A stretch of DNA of 62,724 nucleotides from an uncultured Lachnospiraceae bacterium (GCA_910579285.1 CAJTTT010000021.1:1-62724), one strand, 5' to 3'. Positions 16,728-25,366 are shown, counted from the stretch's first letter. The notes: generated from the letters alone by a model not told the origin. Numbers and translations are program-made.

Positions 16728-17447
16728 ATGATTAAGGCAGTAATTTTTGATCTGGATGACACTTTGTATGATTACAAAGCGCTGGAGCGGGCCGCCTTTG
16801 AGTGCGTGGGAGGGCTTGTGCGTGAGCGGCTCGGTGTGAGTGTGGAGCAGTATGAGGAGGCGTTTATGCGGGCCAGACAGGCGACCAAGGACATGCTCGG
16901 TGAAACGGCCACCTCCCACAGCAGAATGTTGTATTTTCAAAAAACCCTGGAATATCTGGACATCAGGCCGCTGTATCTGGCCCTTGAAATGTATGAGACT
17001 TACTGGGGATTTTTTCTGGACAATATGCTCCTGTATCCCGGGGCAAGAGAGCTTTTGGAAGCTTTGCATGAGAAATATATCCGCGTGGGTGTCTGCACGG
17101 ATCTGCTGGCTCATATTCAGCACAGGAAACTGCGCCGGCTGGGAATGATGGATGACGTGGATTGTATGGTGACAAGTGAGGAGGCAGGTGTGGAGAAACC
17201 GTCCCCGGGAATTTTTCAGCTCTGCCTTGAGAAGCTTCGGATTCCGGCTGAAGAAGTCTGCTTCATTGGGGACAATCTGGAGAGGGATGTGAAGGGTGCA
17301 ATGGCGGCAGGCCTGCAGGCAGTCTGGTTTCACCCGGAGAGAAAAGATTGTGCGCAGGAGGAGACGGCCCAGGATGATATTGACGTTGTGTCAAACTATG
17401 AGGAGCTGTATCAACTGTTGGCAGGCCGGATTGAGGGCGGCTTATAA
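16728..17447 (+). CDS. HAD-family phosphatase
   Basis: A 239-residue cytoplasmic hydrolase. Motif I is VIFDLDDTLYD at residues 4-14, with both catalytic Asp residues. The cap is helical (about 20-90). Motif II is CTDLLAH near 121, motif III the Lys of VEKPSPGIF near 154, and motif IV GDNLERDVKGA near 184. It resembles the YjjG/REG-2 group, which acts on small phosphorylated metabolites. It is 35 bp downstream of the kinase fusion, so it may dephosphorylate an intermediate of the sugar pathway. The start ATG follows GAGGGAAAACGG. Confidence 0.92.
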   Translation: MIKAVIFDLDDTLYDYKALERAAFECVGGLVRERLGVSVEQYEEAFMRARQATKDMLGETATSHSRMLYFQKTLEYLDIRPLYLALEMYETYWGFFLDNMLLYPGARELLEALHEKYIRVGVCTDLLAHIQHRKLRRLGMMDDVDCMVTSEEAGVEKPSPGIFQLCLEKLRIPAEEVCFIGDNLERDVKGAMAAGLQAVWFHPERKDCAQEETAQDDIDVVSNYEELYQLLAGRIEGGL

Positions 17448-17499
17448 TGTGTAAAGCTTTGTCAGACAGCCGGATTGTGTGTGGGAAAGAGAGGAATAC

Positions 17500-18204
17500 A
17501 TGAAACTTTCAATTGTAGTTCCATGTTATAATGAGGAAGAGAATATACCGCTTCTTTTGAAGCGGTTTGAGGAAGTGATAGAGCGGGATGATATGGAGGT
17601 CATTCTTGTGGACAACGGTTCCACGGATGAAAGCGCGCGGGTTCTGAGGGAGCTGGTTCCGGGTTATGCTTTTGCCAAAACGGTGTCTGTTGAGGTAAAT
17701 CAGGGCTACGGCTACGGGATCTTACAGGGATTGAAGGAATGCCGGGGGGAATACATCGGCTGGACTCATGCGGATCTGCAGACAGATCCCGGGGATATCG
17801 TGCGGGCCCTGGAGCTGATTGAAAAAGAGAGAGGGCTTGTCTTCGTGAAAGGCAGCAGAAAAGGCAGGCCGCTCTTTGATGTATTTTTTACTGTGGGTAT
17901 GAGTGTGTTTGAAACTTGTTATCTGCATGAGAAGCTGTATGATATCAACGCCCAGCCCAATATTTTCCCGAAGGTTTTTTATGATGAATGGCAAGAGCCG
18001 CCCCATGATTTTTCGCTGGATCTGTACGCGCTGTATATGGCCAAAAAAAAGGGATTGAAGGTATTGCGGTTTCCTGTGATTTTTCCCGAGAGAGTGCACG
18101 GCACATCGAAATGGAATACGGGGCTTGCGTCCAAGTGGAAGTTTATCAGACGGACGATAGATTTCAGCGTGAAACTGAAGAAAAGCGGGAGCCTGCAAAA
18201 TTGA
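17500..18204 (+). CDS. Glycosyltransferase family 2, polyprenyl-phosphate type
   Basis: A 234-residue GT-A-fold enzyme. LSIVVPCYNEEENIPLLL opens the protein, VILVDNGSTDES gives the nucleotide-binding Asp, and WTHADLQTDPGDI carries the DxD-like metal site. The sequence is like dolichyl/polyprenyl-phosphate sugar synthases without the C-terminal membrane segments. Such enzymes load a sugar on undecaprenyl phosphate for later transfer by GT-C proteins, and two GT-C-like proteins are encoded in this cluster. The ATG at 17500 has GAGAGGAAT just upstream; a start 21 bases earlier lacks support. Confidence 0.9.
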   Translation: MKLSIVVPCYNEEENIPLLLKRFEEVIERDDMEVILVDNGSTDESARVLRELVPGYAFAKTVSVEVNQGYGYGILQGLKECRGEYIGWTHADLQTDPGDIVRALELIEKERGLVFVKGSRKGRPLFDVFFTVGMSVFETCYLHEKLYDINAQPNIFPKVFYDEWQEPPHDFSLDLYALYMAKKKGLKVLRFPVIFPERVHGTSKWNTGLASKWKFIRRTIDFSVKLKKSGSLQN

Positions 18205-18238
18205 GAAGGGCCTGTGAGAAAAAGGCGAGGGGGAAACA

Positions 18239-18841
18239 ATGTCTACAGAATACATAGCGCACAGAATTAACACGAAAGAAGAACTTTTAAAGCTGCCGGA
18301 GGAATACGGGGTTGAACTGGATCTGAGGGATGATCTCAACGGGCGGATTTATATCTGCCACAATCCTTTTGAGCCGGGAGAAGATTTCGAGGAATACTGT
18401 AAGGCATATCATCACGGCACCATGATCTTAAACATCAAGAGTGAGCGTATTGAACATAAGGCGCTGGAATATATGGAAAAATATCAGATCAAAAACTATT
18501 TTTTCCTGGATTCCTCTTTTCCGATGATCAAGCTGCTCACGGACATGGGCGTGAAGCAGGTGGCGCTGCGTTTCAGCGAACTGGAGGGACTGGATACCAT
18601 CCGCAATATGGCGGGGCGGGCAGAGTGGGTCTGGGTGGACTGTTTTACAAAGGTGCCTATCGACAGGGAAAGTTTTGCGCAGTTAAAGGCGCTTGGCTAT
18701 AAGCTCTGTTTTGTATCCCCTGAGCTGGAAGGGCAGGAGGAGAAGATTTTCGAATATAAGAAGTATATAGAGGAGCAGGGCATTATTTTTGACGCTGTGT
18801 GCACCAAGAGTTATCATATTAAGGATTGGATGCAGGTTTAG
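18239..18841 (+). CDS. Glycerophosphodiester phosphodiesterase-like protein
   Basis: A 200-residue protein that looks like a shortened TIM-barrel phosphodiesterase. YIAHRINTKEEL begins the first strand with His, YGVELDLRDD supplies the acidic pair and IYICHNPFEPGE the second His. These three blocks follow the GDPD order H..E.D..H. The family hydrolyses glycerol-phosphodiesters. The usual length is 240 or more, so the barrel may be incomplete or specialised. The start follows GGGGGAAACA, 34 bp after the GT2 gene. In a glycan cluster it could trim a phosphodiester-linked unit, but this is inference. Confidence 0.65.
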   Translation: MSTEYIAHRINTKEELLKLPEEYGVELDLRDDLNGRIYICHNPFEPGEDFEEYCKAYHHGTMILNIKSERIEHKALEYMEKYQIKNYFFLDSSFPMIKLLTDMGVKQVALRFSELEGLDTIRNMAGRAEWVWVDCFTKVPIDRESFAQLKALGYKLCFVSPELEGQEEKIFEYKKYIEEQGIIFDAVCTKSYHIKDWMQV

Positions 18842-18871
18842 ATTTCATAAGGCTTTGGCATGGAGGAAGGG

Positions 18872-20527
18872 ATGTTTCGATTACAAAAAGAATGGCAGAA
18901 GAAGGCCGGTATGGCGGCGGCGGTTTTACTCACGCTGGCGGCGGGCCTGCTTCTATTTTACAGACACTGGCAGTTTGAGCTGCCCTTATATCCGAATGTG
19001 GATGAGCAGCTTTCGCTGGGCTGTATTTATGATCTGCTGGGCCAGCATCTCTATGCGGGAGATATCTATGTGCTCGACTTTTTCCGCTACCCTCATCTGA
19101 CCTTTTACTATGCGGCAGCTGGCGCGCGCGTTTTGGGTAAATTTCTTGCCGGTGTGGACACTGTGGTGGTTTTGCGCTATGTGATCTGTGCCACGGCGCT
19201 TCTCTCAAACGCATGTATCTATTTTAGCATCAAGATTATGACGGGAAATCGCAAGTATGCGTATCTTGGCTTCCTTTTATCTGTGTTTTCCCTGTATGGC
19301 TATGCTTATCTGTATTACACGGGGCCGGACACACTCCTGTACGCAGCTGCGAATCTTATCGTGCTTCTGGGCTGTCTGATCTGGCGGGAGAGGGATGAGG
19401 AGAGGGCTGTTTATCTCTGGTACCCGATGCTTGCGGTATGTATCGGTCTCGCGATGGCGGCTAAGTATCACGGCGTTGTTTTCGGGGTATTCTGGCTGGC
19501 TCTGCATACCGGGAAAAAATACTGGAAGCGTCACAGGAACAACTATCTCTTTTTCCTGGACTGTATCGTGCTTGCGCTGACCTTTGTGCTCTGCAACTAC
19601 TCGCTTTTCTTTCATTTTAAGACTTTTATCGGGGATAATCTGTACAATCTGAACCACTATGCATGGGGGCATCCCGGCATCGAACATAACCTGCCGTTTC
19701 TCGGGTATCTGGAGGCGTATGCGCTGTCTTCTTATGGGATTTTGGGCGGTCTGCTGCTTCTTTTGGGACTTGTGTATGTGATGCGGAGAAAAGAGTGGGG
19801 AGAGCTGATTATCTTTTCTCTGATGCCGCTCATTATTTTAGTGCTTTTGTCGAAGTATCGTATTGTTCTCGGCAGAAATATGTCTCTCGTGCTGCCTTTT
19901 TCTTTCCTGTTTATGAGTTACGGGCTGATGGAGATGGAGACGCTTTTGGAAAGATGGAAGAAAAAGCACGGTACGAAGGGACAGAGGAAATCTTCGGGGA
20001 AAGCAGCCAAAAGGCGTGTGGTGTGGAATATCGGCTGGACAGCGGCAGCTGTTGCGGCGGTTTTGGTATTTTGCAATGCAGTTACGGTTCTTGGAAATTA
20101 CCGCTATGATCTGACTTACGATCATGCGGCGGCCTATATTGAGGAAAAGATACCTGCCGGCGCAAAGATTTACAGTACGTCCTACATGCCGGTTATAGAC
20201 GAACAGAAATATGAGATTGTGGAGATCGGGGAGGATCTTTCCCTTCTGCCGGAAAAACTTACGAAAAACGAATATTTTATTGATGTGGAATACGCCACCG
20301 GGTACTTTTCCCAGAAAAAAGATTATTTATTTTTCCTGGGAGGGGATATGTACCCGGACAAAAAAGCGGCGTATGATCAGAAGACGGGAGCGTATGCAGT
20401 CATGGAAACCTGGCCCGGCATTTCCTATGGCGGAGAGTGGAAATACAGGATCGGGTATTTTGACCTGTTCACAAAGAGTCCCGATGCGTATTATGTGGGG
20501 CCGACGATTATTATTTATGGGAAATGA
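18872..20527 (+). CDS. Multi-pass GT-C glycosyltransferase (ArnT/PMT-like)
   Basis: A 551-residue integral membrane protein with about ten membrane segments. The first outer loop, LYPNVDEQLSLGCIYD, has the acidic Asp-Glu typical of lipid-linked sugar transferases, and FFRYPHLTFYYAAAG is the matching second loop block of the ArnT/PMT-type family. The C-terminal 110 residues form an extracytoplasmic domain. The ATG at 18872 has GGAGG at 18862-18866; an ATG at 18860 is an alternative start. It is the last gene of the cluster and probably moves a sugar from polyprenyl phosphate, made by the GT2 enzyme, onto a surface acceptor. The acceptor is unknown. Confidence 0.85.
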   Translation: MFRLQKEWQKKAGMAAAVLLTLAAGLLLFYRHWQFELPLYPNVDEQLSLGCIYDLLGQHLYAGDIYVLDFFRYPHLTFYYAAAGARVLGKFLAGVDTVVVLRYVICATALLSNACIYFSIKIMTGNRKYAYLGFLLSVFSLYGYAYLYYTGPDTLLYAAANLIVLLGCLIWRERDEERAVYLWYPMLAVCIGLAMAAKYHGVVFGVFWLALHTGKKYWKRHRNNYLFFLDCIVLALTFVLCNYSLFFHFKTFIGDNLYNLNHYAWGHPGIEHNLPFLGYLEAYALSSYGILGGLLLLLGLVYVMRRKEWGELIIFSLMPLIILVLLSKYRIVLGRNMSLVLPFSFLFMSYGLMEMETLLERWKKKHGTKGQRKSSGKAAKRRVVWNIGWTAAAVAAVLVFCNAVTVLGNYRYDLTYDHAAAYIEEKIPAGAKIYSTSYMPVIDEQKYEIVEIGEDLSLLPEKLTKNEYFIDVEYATGYFSQKKDYLFFLGGDMYPDKKAAYDQKTGAYAVMETWPGISYGGEWKYRIGYFDLFTKSPDAYYVGPTIIIYGK

Positions 20528-20568
20528 GCAGTCCCATACAGCAGATCAAACGAAAAGTCAGTTTACGC

Positions 20569-21297
20569 TTATGCGAGAAATTCCCGCAGAAGCACTTCCA
20601 ATTCCTCGGCCTCAGAGGGGGTGAAAGCCGGGGAATTTTTTTTGTGCTCTGCGTTTTTTTCAAAGAGCGGCTCCTTTTCCGAGTCTGTATTTTCGCCGCA
20701 GAATCTGTCCAAAGCGCCGGATGTCTTTTTGGGCTCCCGGGCTGGATCGTCCATGCCCACCATGCGCATGTCGAGGCGGGTCTGTTCCAGACGGTTAGCC
20801 AGATGGTTTTCCAGATAATCCACCAGATTGGTGCGAAGTATGCCTGTTTTGCCGGGCAGATCAATCAGTGAGGCGGCTGCAAAATAGAGATACAGGCCGA
20901 GAAAGCTGACCAGATAAAAAGGCGCAATCATCAGAAAACTTTCCTCCTGAATGATAGCGATACAGGCGCCGATTCCGGCTACCAGCACAGAGAGCAGCGT
21001 AAGCTGTCCCGAAAGGTGCCGGAAAAAGGACACGGGAATTTTTCCGAGGCTGATCTGGTTCAAAAACTTGTCCACAAAAACGGAAACATTAGGAATGCTT
21101 TCATGGAGCTGTCTGCAGCTGGTAAATTTCAGCTTCAGCTGCTGCAGGGATTTATTTTTGGTGGCGGACATGTTTTCCGTTTCCCGGATCAGCCTGCGGT
21201 AAATCACGCCGGGCAGAATCTGGCATAAAATACTGCAAAGGAACAATGTCAGAATGACAAACATAAAATATTTATGACGAAAAAAAAGTGCAAACAT
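20569..21297 (-). CDS. Membrane protein of unknown function
   Basis: A 242-residue protein. Hydrophobic segments lie at about residues 10-30, 95-115 and 120-142. Between the first and second is a basic helical loop (about 30-90), and the C-terminal 90 residues are a charged cytoplasmic tail. No motif I know is visible. It is convergent with the GT-C gene and lies on the opposite strand to the TSCPD-murG unit, with 194 bp between the two starts. The start ATG at 21297 is preceded by GGAGGTAACC on the minus strand, which is a good ribosome site. It is likely a real gene because its membrane pattern is coherent. Confidence 0.65.
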   Translation of the reverse strand: MFALFFRHKYFMFVILTLFLCSILCQILPGVIYRRLIRETENMSATKNKSLQQLKLKFTSCRQLHESIPNVSVFVDKFLNQISLGKIPVSFFRHLSGQLTLLSVLVAGIGACIAIIQEESFLMIAPFYLVSFLGLYLYFAAASLIDLPGKTGILRTNLVDYLENHLANRLEQTRLDMRMVGMDDPAREPKKTSGALDRFCGENTDSEKEPLFEKNAEHKKNSPAFTPSEAEELEVLLREFLA

Positions 21298-21415
21298 GGT
21301 TACCTCCGTAATATAGAGTGCATACTTATATTATATTAGGTTTTTTTCGGGAAGAAAGATGTAAGGCGCTGACAAATTCCGCGAAAGATCGCGTGAGAAG
21401 ACGGGACGCATTTTC

Positions 21416-21444
21416 TTGCACTATGTGGATTGATGATATATACT
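21416..21444 (+). promoter_or_regulatory. Sigma-A promoter of the TSCPD-murG unit
   Basis: TTGCAC (21416-21421) and TATACT (21439-21444) are 17 bp apart. Transcription would start about 40 bases before the TSCPD gene. No operator-like repeat is visible. Confidence 0.7.
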
Positions 21445-21491
21445 CTATGGTAGGTAATAAATAGCGCAGGAAAAGTAAGGAGGAAACGGAT

Positions 21492-21737
21492 ATGATTTAT
21501 CAGCCAAAGGGCGTCTGCTCCAATGCGATAGACGTGGAGATGGAAGAAGGTATTATCAAATCTGTGAAATTTACAGGCGGATGCAACGGCAACACACAGG
21601 GTATTTCCAGGTTGGTTGTCGGAATGAAGGCGGAAGATGCAATCGACAGGCTGAAAGGGATTAAATGCGGCTTTAAAAGCACATCCTGCCCGGATCAGCT
21701 TGCCTGTGCACTGGAACAGATGCTAGAAAACGCGTGA
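21492..21737 (+). CDS. TSCPD domain protein (TIGR03905-like)
   Basis: An 81-residue protein that matches the small TIGR03905/TSCPD family along its full length. It has the early GVCSNAIDV block, GGCNGNTQGISRLV and the name-giving TSCPDQLACAL near residue 62. Several Cys residues suggest metal or redox binding. The same domain occurs at the end of class II-type ribonucleotide reductases, but the free-standing protein is uncharacterised. It follows a strong promoter and GGAGGAAACG. Its stop overlaps a possible GTG of the murG frame. Confidence 0.92.
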   Translation: MIYQPKGVCSNAIDVEMEEGIIKSVKFTGGCNGNTQGISRLVVGMKAEDAIDRLKGIKCGFKSTSCPDQLACALEQMLENA

Positions 21738-21754
21738 AAGGCTTGGATGTTACT

Positions 21755-22828
21755 ATGGGCAAAAAGATTGTACTGACAGGCGGCGGCACCGCCGGACATG
21801 TGACGCCGAATATGGCGCTGATTCCGAGGCTTCGGGAGTTGGAATATGACATCATATATATGGGTTCTTACGATGGGATTGAAAAGAAACTGATGGAGGA
21901 CTTTGATATCCCTTACTATGGCATTGCAACGGGAAAATTCAGAAGGTATTTTGATCCGAAAAACTTTTCTGATCCGTTTCGTGTCATTAAGGGAATGCGC
22001 GAAGCCAGGAAGTATCTGAAAGAGATAAAACCCGATGTGCTCTTTTCCAAGGGCGGTTTTGTCAGTGTACCCGTGGTGCGTGCGGCGGCATCTTTGGGGA
22101 TTCCCTGTATCATCCATGAGTCTGACATGACGCCTGGACTGGCCAATAAGCTCTGCATACCTGTGGCGAAAAAGGTCTGCTGCAATTTCCCGGAGACATT
22201 CGGCCAGTTACCCGCGGCAAAGGCGGTGCTGACGGGATCGCCCATCCGCAAGGAACTTGCCACCGGGAATAAGGAGGAAGGGTACAAACTGTGCGGTTTT
22301 GACAATACGAAGCCTGTCATTATGGTGGTGGGCGGAAGTCTTGGCTCTGCAGCGGTCAATCAGGCAGTCAGGGATGTCCTGCCTGAGCTTCTGAAAGATT
22401 TTCAGGTGGTGCATCTGTGCGGCAAGGAGAAGGTGGATAACCTTCTGCTCACAACACAGGGATATAAGCAGTTCGAATATGTTAAGTCTGAAATGAAGGA
22501 TATTTTTGCTATGGCAGACATTGTGATCTCCCGGGCCGGCGCCAATGCGATCAGCGAGATCCTGGCGTTGAAAAAACCGAATATCCTTATTCCGCTGCCT
22601 ACATCCAGCAGCAGGGGGGATCAGCTACTGAACGCGAAATCCTATGAATCCCAGGGTTTTAGTATTGTGATTGATGAGGATGATCTGACTAACAAACTGT
22701 TCCTTGAGAAAATACAGGAGCTTTATTTCAACAGATTTACCTATATTGATGCCATGAAGAAGAGCAGCCAGCGGGATGCGATAGGCACCATTATCGGGCT
22801 GATTGAGGAAACGGTAAAAGAAAAATAA
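21755..22828 (+). CDS. murG: UDP-GlcNAc transferase of peptidoglycan synthesis (MurG)
   Basis: A 357-residue GT-B enzyme. It adds GlcNAc to undecaprenyl-PP-MurNAc-pentapeptide to make lipid II at the inner face of the membrane. Motifs are GGGTAGHVTPN at the N-terminus, IHESDMTPGLANKL near residue 125, VVGGSLGSAAVNQAV near 190 and the UDP-GlcNAc site with ISRAGANAISEIL near 260. I chose the ATG at 21755 because the family starts here. A GTG at 21734, overlapping the TSCPD stop, would add seven residues and would couple translation. Only a weak AAAGG lies upstream of 21755. Confidence 0.95.
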   Translation: MGKKIVLTGGGTAGHVTPNMALIPRLRELEYDIIYMGSYDGIEKKLMEDFDIPYYGIATGKFRRYFDPKNFSDPFRVIKGMREARKYLKEIKPDVLFSKGGFVSVPVVRAAASLGIPCIIHESDMTPGLANKLCIPVAKKVCCNFPETFGQLPAAKAVLTGSPIRKELATGNKEEGYKLCGFDNTKPVIMVVGGSLGSAAVNQAVRDVLPELLKDFQVVHLCGKEKVDNLLLTTQGYKQFEYVKSEMKDIFAMADIVISRAGANAISEILALKKPNILIPLPTSSSRGDQLLNAKSYESQGFSIVIDEDDLTNKLFLEKIQELYFNRFTYIDAMKKSSQRDAIGTIIGLIEETVKEK

Positions 22829-22929
22829 CAGGACAGAAGTAACAGATGTCATTGTGTACGGCGGTACACTTGTGATAGAAAGAAAAGTAAGAAAACGGCA
22901 CGCAAATGTGCCTGAAAAAGGAGGACGAG

Positions 22930-24276
22930 ATGAGCAAAGTTACGTTTGACTATTCAAAAGCAGCATCCTTTATCGGGGAGAATGAAGTGGAGTCCATGAA
23001 GAAGCTGGCTCTTGACGCAAAAGAGGTGCTTGTGAGCAAATCGGGAGCGGGCAACGACTTTCTTGGATGGATCGATCTGCCTGTGGACTATGATAAGGAG
23101 GAGTTTGCGCGGATCAAGAAGGCTGCAGAGAAGATTCAGGGCGATTCCGAAGTGCTTGTGGTAATCGGTATCGGCGGTTCCTATCTGGGCGCGCGCGCGG
23201 CGATCGAATTTTTGCGCCACAGCTTCTACAATGTGGTGGACAAGTCTGTCAGAAAAACGCCCGAGATTTATTTTGTAGGTAACTCCATCAGTTCTACCTA
23301 TATTAAACATCTGGTTGACGTGATCGGTGACAGAGACTTCTCCATCAACATGATTTCCAAGTCCGGCACTACCACGGAGCCTGCGATTGCGTTCCGTGTG
23401 TTTAAGGAGATGGCGGAGAAGAAGTACGGCAAAGAGGGTGCGGCGAAGAGAATTTACGCCACCACCGACAAGGCGAGAGGATCTCTTAAGAATCTGGCGA
23501 ATGAGGAAGGTTACGAGAGCTTTGTTGTTCCCGATGATGTAGGCGGGCGTTTCTCCGTGCTGACAGCGGTAGGATTACTTCCCATCGCGGTGTCCGGCGC
23601 GGATATTGACAAGCTGATGGAAGGGGCGGCAGAAGGCAGAAAGATGGCTCTGGAAGCTCCTTTTGAGGAAAACGATGCGGTAAAATATGCGGCGCTTCGC
23701 AATATCCTGCTGAGGAAAGGCAAGGTGATTGAGATTCTTGCCAACTATGAGCCGAGCGCACACTACGTTTCCGAATGGTGGAAGCAGCTTTACGGCGAGT
23801 CCGAGGGCAAGGACCAGAAAGGTATCTTCCCGGCAAGCGTAGATCTTACCACCGATCTGCATTCGATGGGACAGTTTATCCAGGACGGCTCCCGGACCAT
23901 GTTTGAGACGGTTCTCAACATTGAGACAAGCAGGGAAGAGATCATCATTGGGGAGGAGCCGGTGGATCTGGACGGCCTCAACTATCTGGCGGGCAAGAAT
24001 GTGGATTTCGTCAACAAGAGCGCGATGAACGGCACAATTCTGGCGCATACGGATGGACAGGTTCCGAACTTTATGATCAACGTGCCCGAAGTGAATGAGT
24101 TTTATCTGGGCGAGTTGTTCTATTTCTTTGAGTTTGCCTGCGGCGTCAGCGGATATCTTCTCGGTGTGAATCCGTTCAACCAGCCGGGTGTGGAGAGCTA
24201 CAAGAAGAACATGTTTGCACTTCTCGGCAAGCCGGGGTATGAGGCGCAGAGGGAAGAGCTGCTTAAGAGACTGTAA
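22930..24276 (+). CDS. pgi: Glucose-6-phosphate isomerase
   Basis: A 448-residue enzyme of the short Firmicute type. It interconverts glucose-6-phosphate and fructose-6-phosphate. GIGGSYLGARAAIEFL near residue 76 and SKSGTTTEPAIAF near 140 bind the phosphate. The C-terminal GVSGYLLGVNPFNQPGVE holds the conserved active-site block. The ATG at 22930 has AAAGGAGGACGAG just upstream, so a longer frame from 22906 is rejected. It lies about 100 bp after murG and ends in a clear terminator. A small hairpin at 22854-22869 separates the two genes but has no U-run. Confidence 0.97.
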   Translation: MSKVTFDYSKAASFIGENEVESMKKLALDAKEVLVSKSGAGNDFLGWIDLPVDYDKEEFARIKKAAEKIQGDSEVLVVIGIGGSYLGARAAIEFLRHSFYNVVDKSVRKTPEIYFVGNSISSTYIKHLVDVIGDRDFSINMISKSGTTTEPAIAFRVFKEMAEKKYGKEGAAKRIYATTDKARGSLKNLANEEGYESFVVPDDVGGRFSVLTAVGLLPIAVSGADIDKLMEGAAEGRKMALEAPFEENDAVKYAALRNILLRKGKVIEILANYEPSAHYVSEWWKQLYGESEGKDQKGIFPASVDLTTDLHSMGQFIQDGSRTMFETVLNIETSREEIIIGEEPVDLDGLNYLAGKNVDFVNKSAMNGTILAHTDGQVPNFMINVPEVNEFYLGELFYFFEFACGVSGYLLGVNPFNQPGVESYKKNMFALLGKPGYEAQREELLKRL

Positions 24277-24285
24277 TGATATCAG

Positions 24286-24320
24286 GGCGCATATCTCCAT
24301 GCGGGGTATGCGCCGTTTTT
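24286..24320 (+). terminator. Rho-independent terminator of pgi
   Basis: The stem GGCGCATA (24286-24293) pairs with TATGCGCC (24307-24314) and is followed by GTTTTT. It lies 10 bp after the pgi stop. Confidence 0.85.
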
Positions 24321-24348
24321 GATTGATTTGGCAGAGGGGGCAGGGGAT

Positions 24349-24585
24349 TTGTTATCTGAAGGAAAAATCAAGAACACGCGGGAATTGGAGTTTGCAATTT
24401 TTTGTATAGAAAATATTGCAGAAAAATTGAAGAAAACAGCGGACCAGATATATGTGGCGCTGGCGGAAAAAAGTAATATTTTAAATGACTATATCGTGCC
24501 GGAATATGAAATGCTTCACACACAGGGCAAAGAATATATTGTGAATGATATAATTGAGGTTATGAAAGAGAGAGGTGTGGAATGA
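24349..24585 (+). CDS. DUF3791-like protein, partner of the DUF3990 protein
   Basis: About 78 residues. ELEFAIFCIENIAEKL and the C-terminal YIVPEYEMLHTQGKEYIVNDI match the DUF3791 family as I recall it. It contains no ATG in the N-terminal part. A TTG at 24349 with AGGGG upstream is one possible start; a TTG at 24319 lies in the U-run of the pgi terminator and is unlikely. The 5' end is therefore uncertain, and the gene may have lost its original start. Its stop overlaps the next start as ATGA. DUF3791 and DUF3990 genes are often adjacent, which fits an antitoxin-toxin or regulator-effector pair. That role is inference. Confidence 0.7.
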   Translation: MLSEGKIKNTRELEFAIFCIENIAEKLKKTADQIYVALAEKSNILNDYIVPEYEMLHTQGKEYIVNDIIEVMKERGVE

Positions 24586-25058
24586 TGATTCTGTACCACG
24601 GTTCTTATATGGAGATTCAGGAGCCTGATTTGAAGCATTCCAGATTAAATGTAGATTTTGGATGTGGATTTTACACGACACCTATTTATAAGCAGGCGGT
24701 GAACTGGTGTGGTAGATTTAAGCGGCGCGGTGCAGAAGGAATTGTTTCCTGCTATGACTTTGATGAAAATGCTTATGATAAATATAAAGTGATGGTGTTT
24801 GACACTTATTCAGAAGAATGGCTTGATTTCATTTTAAACTGCCGCAGCGGTAATGATACTTCCGACTATGATATGGTAATAGGCGGAGTGGCAAACGATA
24901 AGGTATTTAATACAGTAGAATTATATTTAGATCATCTGATTGATAAAGCGGAAGCTATTAACAGATTGCGATATGAACAGCCAAATTTACAGATTTGTTT
25001 TAGAACAGAAGATATTTTGAAAAACTATTTACATTTTAAGGGGAGTGAGCAGGTATGA
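24582..25058 (+). CDS. DUF3990 ADP-ribosyltransferase-like protein
   Basis: A 158-residue soluble protein. The opening LYHGSYMEI, then FGCGFYTTPIYKQAVNW and the late LRYEQPNLQI give the H, Y and Q/E positions of an ADP-ribosyltransferase-like fold, as in DUF3990. No signal peptide is seen, so the target would be inside the same cell unless it is exported. It overlaps both neighbours as ATGA, so the three genes are made together. A related domain is fused to an HTH at 31506-32375. ADP-ribosylating toxin of a toxin-antitoxin system is the most likely role, but it is not proven. Confidence 0.75.
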   Translation: MMILYHGSYMEIQEPDLKHSRLNVDFGCGFYTTPIYKQAVNWCGRFKRRGAEGIVSCYDFDENAYDKYKVMVFDTYSEEWLDFILNCRSGNDTSDYDMVIGGVANDKVFNTVELYLDHLIDKAEAINRLRYEQPNLQICFRTEDILKNYLHFKGSEQV

Positions 25059-25264
25059 ATGCGAATCCGATTCTGCTGCAAAAGAAATATGCGCGTTTGG
25101 TTGAGCGCCTGTCTAAACGGACGGGACTTTCTCTGGATGACGCACTTTCTTTTTTCTATCATTCGGAGTGTTATCGGCTGATCAGCGAAGGGGTCTCCGA
25201 CATGCATTGTATGAGTGATGAATATTTAGTGGAAGAATTGCTTTTAGAATATAATGAAAAGTAA
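25055..25264 (+). CDS. Small partner protein of the DUF3990 module
   Basis: A 69-residue protein with start ATG overlapping the DUF3990 stop and GGGGAGTGAGCAGGT upstream. It is helical, with SLDDALSFFYHSECYRLI and MSDEYLVEELLLEYNE. It has no catalytic pattern. Small acidic proteins in this position usually bind and hold back the neighbour, so it may be the antitoxin together with or instead of the DUF3791-like protein. I do not recognise a named family with confidence. Confidence 0.65.
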   Translation: MNANPILLQKKYARLVERLSKRTGLSLDDALSFFYHSECYRLISEGVSDMHCMSDEYLVEELLLEYNEK

Positions 25265-25281
25265 GCTTTTTCCACCACAGG

Positions 25282-25316
25282 TTGCGCAAATATACAGAGA
25301 ACTGTATGGAGTGCAA
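25282..25316. promoter_or_regulatory. Dyad operator candidate before the XRE gene
   Basis: ATACAG-4-CTGTAT (25292-25307) is a perfect dyad, and TTGC (25282-25285) and GCAA (25313-25316) frame it nearly symmetrically. It lies 51-85 bp upstream of the XRE regulator start and could be its own operator. Confidence 0.45.
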
Positions 25317-25366
25317 CTCAGTGTTTTGGTAGGATGCAGATATCAAAACAAAAGGAGGAAAGAAGC

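Noticed and set aside
22854..22869. GTGTAC-GGCG-GTACAC hairpin between murG and pgi
   Set aside because: The stem is only six pairs with no U-run. It may be an RNA hairpin but is not a supported terminator or operator.
23575..24300. 241-codon minus-strand open frame across pgi
   Set aside because: It is antisense to a strongly conserved gene and runs into the pgi terminator. It is a shadow of codon bias.
24319..24348. TTG at 24319 as start of the DUF3791-like gene
   Set aside because: It lies in the U-run of the pgi terminator and lacks a ribosome site.
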